Shown here: in pieces, positions 7,213-12,259 of the stretch
How positions within the stretch are numbered: the stretch's first letter is position 1
Layout: each line of letters starts with the position of its first letter
DNA from: DATDAW01 sp036524675
GTDB lineage: Bacteria > Verrucomicrobiota > Verrucomicrobiia > Chthoniobacterales > DASVRZ01
Length of the DNA stretch: 12,259 bases
Direction of reading: 5' to 3'
Assembly (NCBI GenBank): GCA_036524675.1
Contig: DATDBU010000058.1
Location: 1-12,259 of the forward strand
Notes under the pieces: model-generated
Told to the model about the DNA's origin: nothing
Seen by the model: only the letters and a program-made list of their open reading frames with translations
Databases searched by the model: none
Position numbers and translations under genes: made by a program

Positions 7213-7540
7213 TTACTCCCGGAACGGTTCCCTGCGATGGCTGTGCCAGAAGCGCAGCACTTTGATCATCTGTCTGTCGGCATCCACGAGATAGAGGATT
7301 CGGTAAGCGCGATCAAAAACAGGCAGCTCCTGCACTTCTGGATGGAGAAGTATGTTTGAGATATCTTCCGCGACGAACTGTGTCGGGATCGCTCAGCTGA
7401 CGGGCCGCTTCGGCGGGCAAATCATAGGCATATTTTTCACCTCGCTACGGCTCGTCCCGCCGTCCCCAGTACGTAACAATTTCCTCGAGATCGTGCCAAG
7501 CGCTTTCTGTAAAAGCTATCCGGAAACTGGCCGCGGCCAT
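7213..7540 (-). pseudogene. Broken RelE/ParE-type toxin gene
   Basis: Reading down from ATG 7540 gives MAAASFRIAFTESAWHDLEE and IVTYWGRRDEP, typical of a RelE/ParE-superfamily toxin, then an in-frame TAG at 7445-7447 where the related pattern expects a glutamine-like codon. The frame continues recognisably (RGEKYAYDLPAEAARQLSDP ... RGRYLKH) until about 7348-7352, where a net one-base gain (or two-base loss) shifts it. The second frame then gives HPEVQELPVFDRAYRILYLV and VLRFWHSHRREPFRE, the conserved C-terminal half of such toxins, ending at TAA 7213-7215. With both lesions repaired the product would be about 108 residues. The start overlaps the antitoxin 3' end by 25 bases, the normal arrangement for this kind of operon. 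Two independent lesions make a sequencing error an unlikely explanation. Confidence 0.85.
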
Positions 7541-7716
7541 CGCTCGTGGACCTTCCTCAAAAAATCCCCAACCTCATATGTGCGCCCATCACGAATATCG
7601 TCAAACGCCTCTGCAAGAGCGCGGTTTATTCGAAGAGTTTCACTCAATTCCATCAACAATGGAGAATCATCCGGCAACTGCTCAACCAAGCCGTGAATTT
7701 CCTCCTTAAGCGTCAT
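7516..7716 (-). CDS. Small antitoxin-like protein of a toxin-antitoxin pair
   Basis: A 66-residue, charged, mostly helical protein starting MTLKEEIHGLVEQLPDDSPL and ending in a basic/Pro tail (RWPRPVSG). The pattern ALAEAFDDIRDGRTYEVGDFLRKV matches the C-terminal toxin-wrapping segment of small antitoxins encoded just ahead of RelE/ParE-type toxins. The frame is intact, and its 3' end overlaps the start of the broken toxin by 25 bases. With the toxin dead, it may be decaying slowly, act against a related toxin encoded elsewhere, or act as a regulator. No DNA-binding fold is obvious at this length, and no Shine-Dalgarno is seen. The assignment rests mostly on context plus sequence pattern. Confidence 0.75.
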   Translation of the reverse strand: MTLKEEIHGLVEQLPDDSPLLMELSETLRINRALAEAFDDIRDGRTYEVGDFLRKVHERWPRPVSG

Positions 7717-7797
7717 GCGCGAAAAATAGCACGGCGTTCACCGTTCAGCCAACAGCGAAATCGGTCCTAGGGACACTGAAACCGACACGCGATTCAC

Positions 7798-7842
7798 CGT
7801 CTCAGTGCAAACCTTTCCAGGCTTGCTCCATTGGCTGAGACG
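7798..7842. promoter_or_regulatory. Inverted repeat upstream of the FAD oxidoreductase gene
   Basis: CGTCTCAG (7798-7805) and CTGAGACG (7835-7842) form a perfect 8-bp inverted repeat with a 29-base spacer, ending 26 bases before ATG 7869. It could be a paired operator or an mRNA stem near the start. No convincing -35/-10 pair or Shine-Dalgarno was found in 7717-7868. Function unproven. Confidence 0.35.
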
Positions 7843-7868
7843 AGACATTCGGCCACTCTAACGCCATC

Positions 7869-10130
7869 ATGCTCAAGCATTCCCCCTCCGCCAGGCGTTC
7901 GCTTGTTATCCAAACACTCACCGCGGACTTCGTCGTAACCGGAGGCGGCACCGCAGGGGTTTGCAGTGCCATTACCGCGGCGCGCCAGGGCTTAAAAACT
8001 GTGCTCGTTCAAGACCGTCCCGTACTCGGCGGCAACGCTTCCAGCGAGGTTAGGCTCTGGCTGCTCGGCGCGACAACCCACATGGGCAGCAATAACCGCT
8101 GGGCTCGCGAGGGCGGTGTCATCAACGAGATCATGATGGAGAATCTCTGGCGCAATCCAGACGGCAACCCCCTCATTTTCGATACTGTCCTGCTCGAGAA
8201 AGTCGTCGAAGAAGAAAATCTGACGCTGCTTCTCAACACATGTGTTTTCCAGGTCGACAAGGATGCCGCAAACCCAGATCGAATCGAAGCTGTCTCAGCA
8301 TACTGCTCCCAAAACGAGACACTTTACAAAATCGAAGCGCCGCTTTTCTGCGATGCCTCAGGCGACGGTGTCGTCGGATTTCTGGCTGGCGCAGCGTTTC
8401 GTGTTGGAGCCGAACCCTCACGGGAATTTGGCGAGAAATTCGCACCCACCGGAGACTTCGGCCATCTGCTCGGGCATTCGATCTATTTTTACAGCAAGGA
8501 CGCCGGCCGACCCGTGAAATTCGTCGCCCCTTCGTTCGCCTTGCGGAATATTGAGAAAGAGATTCCCCGTTACGGGGCATTTAACGCACACGATTGCGGG
8601 TGCAAGCTCTGGTGGATCGAATGGGGTGGCCGACTGGATACCGTGCACGATACGGAAAGAATCAAGTGGGAGCTCTGGCGCATCGTTTACGGAGTTTGGG
8701 ACTACATCAAAAACTCCGGCAAATTCCCGGAATCCGAAAACCTGACACTGGAGTGGGTCGGTCACATTCCTGGAAAACGCGAGAGCCGGCGGTTTGAAGG
8801 CGATTACATGCTAAGCCAACAGGATATTGTCGAGCGCCGGAAGCATGCGGATGCGGTGGCCTACGGCGGATGGTCGATCGACCTGCATCCCGCAGACGGA
8901 GTTTTCGCGAAGATCGCCGGGGCGCATCACCTGCATTCGAAAGGCATCTATGGGATTCCCTATCGCTGCTACTACAGCCGGAATATCGAGAACTTGTTCC
9001 TCGCAGGACGTATCATCAGCGCGTCGCATGTGGCATTCGGTTCCACTCGCGTGATGGCGACTTGTGCCCTCGGCGGACAGGCTGTCGGGCACGCGGCAGC
9101 ACTTTGCCGGGAGTTTGGCGAATTGCCCTGCGATATTTTGAAACCGGAGCGTATGACCGTGCTGCATCGACGCCTTGGAGCGGATGGCCATCACGTGCCG
9201 GCGATTTCCGTGCCCGATCCGGAGAACTTTGCCTCCGAAGCTCGCGTTTCGGCGACGAGTAGCCTGCGGCTGGCAAAATTACCTCCGGGCGGCCCACTCG
9301 TTTCGCTTGAAGAACGCGCTACGGCGCAAATGATTCCCCTTCCGGCAGGTCCCGTTCCTGCATTCACTCTGTGGGCGGACAGCGAGATCGCGAGGACCGT
9401 TAAGGTCGCATTACGGACCACCAGCGATCCCTGGCATCACACACCGGACGTCACGCTTGGACGCACAAGCGTCTCGATTCCGGCGGGAAAGCGGGTGCCT
9501 TTCACCATCGCACTCAACGCAAAAATGCCGAGACCGGGATACGCTTTTCTGATCTTTTCGCAAACAACTGCGGTAGCGCTGCACACGTCGGAACTGCGCG
9601 TCACAGGCTTGTTGCGATTGGAGTTCCGTTATCGCGAGCAAACCAAAGCGGGTGGCGGCGAAAACTTCGACATATTCGCGCCTCCCCGACGTCCAGGCGG
9701 ACAGAATCTCGCGATCCGGTTTTTGAAACCCCTGGAGTCTTTTGAGGCAGAAAATGTTGTCAACGGCTGGCAACGGCCCACACATCAGCCAAATGCGTGG
9801 GTGGCTGAACCCGAAGCACCGAATCCGGAATTGCGCTTTGAATGGGACAAGCGCCGGGTGATTTCCGAGGTGACACTGCACTTCGACGGTGACTTCGACC
9901 ATGCAATGGAGACCGTTTGGTGGGCGCATCCTGAGCGAGCAGTGCCGTTGTGCGTGCGTAACTACGAACTTCTCGATGGCGATGGAAACACGCTGGTGGT
10001 CGCCGAGAACAATCACCACAGTCGGGTGCGGCATCGCTTCAAAAAGCCGACCACGACCGCTGCACTGACGCTGCGTATCCGGGAAACATGGGGCGCGCCC
10101 GCAGCGGTTTTCGAGGTGCGGATGAAGTAA
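7869..10130 (+). CDS. FAD-dependent oxidoreductase with C-terminal beta-rich extension
   Basis: A 753-residue flavoprotein of unknown substrate. The N-terminal region has the dinucleotide-binding fingerprint FVVTGGGTAG (about 21-30) followed by an acidic/hydrophobic strand and the conserved QDRPVLGGNASSEVR (about 48-62). CDASGDG (161-167) and NLFLAGRIISASHVAFGSTR with MATCALGGQAVGHAAAL (375-412) form the second FAD contact typical of the FAD_oxidored group (PF12831-like). Residues about 450-590 look beta-rich; residues about 596-753 contain a segment (elements such as LRFEWDKRRVISEVTLHFD and TLRIRETWGAP) that resembles a discoidin/F5-8-type sandwich. The start has no Shine-Dalgarno; an in-frame TTG a few codons in (near residue 12) would also fit the family start. 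No signal peptide is seen. A terminator follows 16 bases after the stop. The family is common in polysaccharide-degrading bacteria, but no substrate can be assigned here. Confidence 0.88.
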   Translation: MLKHSPSARRSLVIQTLTADFVVTGGGTAGVCSAITAARQGLKTVLVQDRPVLGGNASSEVRLWLLGATTHMGSNNRWAREGGVINEIMMENLWRNPDGNPLIFDTVLLEKVVEEENLTLLLNTCVFQVDKDAANPDRIEAVSAYCSQNETLYKIEAPLFCDASGDGVVGFLAGAAFRVGAEPSREFGEKFAPTGDFGHLLGHSIYFYSKDAGRPVKFVAPSFALRNIEKEIPRYGAFNAHDCGCKLWWIEWGGRLDTVHDTERIKWELWRIVYGVWDYIKNSGKFPESENLTLEWVGHIPGKRESRRFEGDYMLSQQDIVERRKHADAVAYGGWSIDLHPADGVFAKIAGAHHLHSKGIYGIPYRCYYSRNIENLFLAGRIISASHVAFGSTRVMATCALGGQAVGHAAALCREFGELPCDILKPERMTVLHRRLGADGHHVPAISVPDPENFASEARVSATSSLRLAKLPPGGPLVSLEERATAQMIPLPAGPVPAFTLWADSEIARTVKVALRTTSDPWHHTPDVTLGRTSVSIPAGKRVPFTIALNAKMPRPGYAFLIFSQTTAVALHTSELRVTGLLRLEFRYREQTKAGGGENFDIFAPPRRPGGQNLAIRFLKPLESFEAENVVNGWQRPTHQPNAWVAEPEAPNPELRFEWDKRRVISEVTLHFDGDFDHAMETVWWAHPERAVPLCVRNYELLDGDGNTLVVAENNHHSRVRHRFKKPTTTAALTLRIRETWGAPAAVFEVRMK

Positions 10131-10146
10131 TTTAACCTTGGTAAAT

Positions 10147-10165
10147 CGTCGTCGCGGCGTTTTTT
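10147..10165 (+). terminator. Intrinsic terminator after the FAD oxidoreductase gene
   Basis: CGTCG-TCG-CGGCG (10147-10159) forms a 5-bp GC-rich stem with one G-T pair, directly followed by six T (10160-10165). It starts 16 bases after the stop codon on the same strand. The stem is short but position and T-run fit. Confidence 0.6.
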
Positions 10166-10166
10166 A

Positions 10167-10224
10167 CAAGGAGGGGCGTTTTCCAAGAGCCCGTTTTCAG
10201 GCGGTTGGAAACCGCCTCTCCTTG
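10167..10224. repeat. Three-armed palindromic repeat between convergent genes
   Basis: An outer 7-bp stem pairs CAAGGAG (10167-10173) with CTCCTTG (10218-10224). Inside it lie a small GGGC/GCCC hairpin (10174-10192) and a perfect 8-bp hairpin AGGCGGTT-GGA-AACCGCCT (10199-10217). The whole 58-base unit can fold as a three-way junction. It sits between the 3' ends of two convergent genes, where REP/BIME-type repeats usually lie. It shares the short-stem, three-base GGA loop design of the palindrome at 785-799. No second copy is in the window. Confidence 0.6.
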
Positions 10225-10279
10225 GTTCTCCGCTCAAAACCGCCGTGTTCAGCGCTGTTTACCAAAGTAAAAGTAAGCG

Positions 10280-10295
10280 AGAGATCGCCGTCTCT
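10280..10295. terminator. Weak hairpin at the 3' end of the convergent minus-strand operon
   Basis: AGAGA-TCGCCG-TCTCT forms a 5-bp stem immediately beyond the TAA (10297-10299) of the minus-strand gene. On the plus strand it is followed by TTT, on the minus strand by no T-run. It could act as a weak terminator for plus-strand read-through; evidence is slight. Confidence 0.3.
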
Positions 10296-10296
10296 T

Positions 10297-11451
10297 TTAT
10301 GCAGCTTTCGCGACTGCCTGGCGCAGCTTCGTCAGCAAACGCTGGCGCAAGCCCTCGAAATACAGCTCGGCTTTCACAAGGCCGGCGGATCGCGCATACT
10401 TGATCAAAGGCGTGATCAGCCATTCTTCGGTCGGCGTGAATTCAGCCGTGAGCACGCCCTGACGGATCCGCAAATCGACCCACTGCAGGCTCGAGGGAAC
10501 GTGCTTGGCATTCGTGAGCGATAAATAGAGCATTTCTCCGACGATTTGCTCGTAGGAGTCCCCTGGGCCATAGGCTTTTACGGCAACGCCCACATCGAAA
10601 ACGTGCCGAATCAGTTCTTGAACTTCCGGCGTATTTTCGGGAACGAGGATTTCCTCGACACGCAGTGGCCGGAACGATCCGTCGTCACCGAACGCATGGA
10701 TCAGTCCAAAAAAATTCGCAATCAGATTGATGATTCCTTTGTCGAACTCCAGCCGGGTGGGCGAACTGCTCTTCGCCAGCTCAAACCATGCGCCGCGTTC
10801 CGTCAGCAGTTCGCAACACCGCGCCCGGACGTTCGGGTCGCCACCGGCCAGCCGGGATAGGCCGCGATTTCCCGGTATGTAAACGGCCTCGGATCCAGAG
10901 CCATCCCGGAGACCCGTCTGGATCGTCACTCCCCGCAACACTTTCCCGACGATCCGCGGCATCAGATCAGGCCAGAGATCAGGCAGACGGCCAAAAAGCG
11001 TGGATTCTTCGAGTTTCTCGACCAAGACCTGGCGAACACGTTGAAAATAGATGCCGTTGGAACTCAGAACGACTGCAGGAAAACAGAAATCGCCGCCTCG
11101 CAGATCGCCGGATGCCGCCATTTTCTCCAGCAGGCTCACCAGCGACTCAATCACTCCTAACAATTGATCTGGGTTCGGACAAACGAGCAGGACTTCCGGA
11201 ATTTTTCCCGCCTCGAACGCGGCCCCCAATGACTCCACGATGATTCCCTCTCCTCCCAGCGACCAGGTTTGTCCCTCTTTGCGAATGTGTAAGACGCCTC
11301 GTCGCAATGCCTCCACGCTCCGCGACCCATCCAACCCCACGAAATACACGCTGCCGTCCAGCCCCGTGAGGCCACCTGTCAAATGATAGAAAAAACTGAC
11401 GCCGAGAGCTCCCGGCGGCGCGATTCCGATGGTGCCGCGCGCGCCGTTCAT
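10297..11451 (-). CDS. Divergent ketopantoate-reductase-like (PanE/ApbA fold) protein, function unknown
   Basis: A 384-residue soluble protein that I do not recognise with certainty. It starts with a degenerate Rossmann fingerprint, GIAPPGALG (about 9-17), where the usual first glycine of G-x-G-x-x-G is proline. Further elements follow the PanE/ApbA layout: LLVCPNPDQL (about 88-97), FPAVVLSSNGIYF (about 124-136), LEFDKGIINLIANFFG (about 234-249, compare the KLxxNAxxN helix) and PSSLQWVDLRIRQGVLTAEF (about 319-338, compare the PSSMLQD-x-x-x-G-x-x-TEID block). Its ATG overlaps the TGA of the upstream ACT gene as ATGA, so translation is coupled. It may be a dehydrogenase acting on an amino-acid-related keto or hydroxy acid, or a non-catalytic relative. 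It is longer than ordinary PanE (~300 residues). Confidence 0.55.
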   Translation of the reverse strand: MNGARGTIGIAPPGALGVSFFYHLTGGLTGLDGSVYFVGLDGSRSVEALRRGVLHIRKEGQTWSLGGEGIIVESLGAAFEAGKIPEVLLVCPNPDQLLGVIESLVSLLEKMAASGDLRGGDFCFPAVVLSSNGIYFQRVRQVLVEKLEESTLFGRLPDLWPDLMPRIVGKVLRGVTIQTGLRDGSGSEAVYIPGNRGLSRLAGGDPNVRARCCELLTERGAWFELAKSSSPTRLEFDKGIINLIANFFGLIHAFGDDGSFRPLRVEEILVPENTPEVQELIRHVFDVGVAVKAYGPGDSYEQIVGEMLYLSLTNAKHVPSSLQWVDLRIRQGVLTAEFTPTEEWLITPLIKYARSAGLVKAELYFEGLRQRLLTKLRQAVAKAA

Positions 11452-11858
11452 TCGATTTGCATCGACGAAAGAATCTCCATTGCACGACCCACGTCTGAAA
11501 CCTTTAGAATGATCCGCGCCGGGGCTCCGGTGTGATCGGAACTTCCGTAAAGATAGTCAATATTCACGCCCGCGTTCGCCAATTGCTGGCTAATGATGGC
11601 CAGTTGCCCGACACGATCCGTCAGTTCCATCGCAATGATGCTGGCCTCGATAACATGCACGCCATGATCTTTTAGAAGTTGGCGGCACTGTGTCGCGTCG
11701 CTCGTTACCAGCCGCACGACACCCTGCTCGATGCTATCAATCACAGACAATGCCTCGATATTGATCCGATGCTCGGCCATCAAATGGCAAATGGCAGCGA
11801 GCTGACCTGGATGGTTTTCGAGAACGGCAGTGATCTGTCTCTGAATCCGGAAAGGCAT
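11448..11858 (-). CDS. Tandem ACT-domain protein
   Basis: A 136-residue protein made of two ACT modules, the small beta-alpha-beta fold that binds amino acids and controls metabolic enzymes. Module 1 (about 6-72) has the hallmark ENHPGQLAAICHLMAEHRIN followed by IEALSVID; module 2 (about 75-136) has DRVGQLAIISQQLANAGVNI and then a DYLYGSS turn. No other domain is attached, so it likely acts as a stand-alone sensor or a regulatory partner of another protein. The natural candidate is the downstream PanE-like protein, whose start overlaps this stop by four bases (ATGA). The start ATG 11858 fits the family N-terminus (MPFRIQRQITAVLENHPG); no clear Shine-Dalgarno precedes it. Ligand unknown. Confidence 0.9.
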   Translation of the reverse strand: MPFRIQRQITAVLENHPGQLAAICHLMAEHRINIEALSVIDSIEQGVVRLVTSDATQCRQLLKDHGVHVIEASIIAMELTDRVGQLAIISQQLANAGVNIDYLYGSSDHTGAPARIILKVSDVGRAMEILSSMQIE

Positions 11859-12259
11859 AGGATGTTTGTTCGGACGGCAACTACTCGGAATATCGCCGGA
11901 AAGGAAAAAAATAGAAGGTGTTTTGGATTAGGGAAAGGTTCAGGAGCCCTTAAATCGTGCCTGACAATTCATTTGACACAGCCAACCAAAGCTCCTATTA
12001 GAGGTGCCCGTTCGTGGGCGCCTGGCTGAAGAGCCCTGTGTTCCGGACGAGACCGATGCGTTGTGATGAACGGGAATCCAATTCTCAAAGGGAATCATCA
12101 CGGTCGCGCCGATAAAGAGCCGGCGAGCAAAACTTAAAGGCTCCGCGCGAATGTCTTACGCCGACCGATACGTATGGCCGTAAACCGCTACATCAACCAT
12201 ATCAAGCTCACTCTAACAGCCCAAGCCTTAAAACTATCGCGATTCCTTTAATATGATTG
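11859..12259. other. Non-coding region upstream of the ACT operon, rich in dyads
   Basis: No convincing gene or tRNA is seen in 401 bases. Dyads include a 7-bp GGTGCCC/GGGCGCC hairpin with a six-base loop (12003-12022, one G-T pair); GTGATGA pairing with TCATCAC inside 12072-12111, flanked by complementary GACC and GGTC; and CGCCG/CGGCG close by. AGGAGC (11943-11948) pairs with GCTCCT (11991-11996). A plus-strand TTGACA (11973-11978) with 17-base spacing to TATTAG (11996-12001) resembles a sigma70 promoter. On the minus strand this would be the leader of the ACT operon. I recognise no known riboswitch or RNA family. Confidence 0.4.
11973..12001 (+). promoter_or_regulatory. Possible sigma70-type promoter
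   Basis: Consensus -35 TTGACA (11973-11978), a 17-base spacer and a 4/6 -10 TATTAG (11996-12001). No gene follows within the window on this strand, and the expected start would fall inside the 12003-12022 hairpin, so this is a weak call. Confidence 0.25.

Noticed and set aside
7352..7770. Plus-strand open frames opposite the toxin-antitoxin locus
   Set aside because: The minus strand gives recognisable antitoxin and toxin protein, so these are shadows.
12003..12022. GC-rich hairpin as a terminator
   Set aside because: No T-run follows on either strand.
12158..12200. Minus-strand TACGGCCATAC resembling the start of a 5S rRNA
   Set aside because: Only this short string matches; the following bases lack 5S helices and conserved loops, so it is chance.

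Overview
The window looks like a chromosomal stretch of a Verrucomicrobiota-type bacterium, possibly Chthoniobacterales/Spartobacteria-like. That placement is an inference from the flavour of several proteins: the RAYT-like domain, the large FAD-dependent oxidoreductase and the small toxin-antitoxin pair. It also rests on moderately high GC and on many starts lacking a clear Shine-Dalgarno. No rRNA or tRNA is present to settle taxonomy.

Layout. (1) 1-2291, plus strand: the 3' part of alaS, entering from the left edge. Its reading frame contains an in-frame insertion of about 200 codons (about 246-857) that reads as a REP-associated tyrosine transposase (RAYT, Y1_Tnp/IS200-like) domain, followed by a small palindrome. 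(2) 2546-6347, plus strand: an ethanolamine catabolism unit made of an APC-family permease, eutB and eutC. eutB and eutC overlap by 11 bp, and no microcompartment genes are visible. (3) 6332-7180, minus strand: an AraC-family regulator whose 3' end overlaps that of eutC. (4) 7213-7716, minus strand: a toxin-antitoxin locus with an intact antitoxin and a RelE/ParE-type toxin broken by a nonsense codon and a frameshift. (5) 7869-10130, plus strand: a 753-residue FAD-dependent oxidoreductase with C-terminal beta-rich, discoidin-like regions, followed by a short intrinsic terminator and a folded palindromic repeat. (6) 11858-10297, minus strand: an ATGA-coupled pair of a tandem ACT-domain protein and a divergent ketopantoate-reductase-like protein. 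(7) 11859-12259: non-coding sequence with several dyads.

Functional picture. The permease would import ethanolamine (or a related amine or amino acid). EutBC, a cobalamin-dependent lyase, would split it to acetaldehyde and ammonia, and the neighbouring AraC-type protein is a plausible regulator. The ACT/dehydrogenase-like pair looks like an amino-acid-sensing metabolic module of unknown pathway.

The most unusual object is the AlaRS-RAYT chimera: an essential synthetase reading frame that carries a mobile-element-derived nuclease domain with one HUH histidine replaced, immediately followed by a REP-like palindrome translated as linker.
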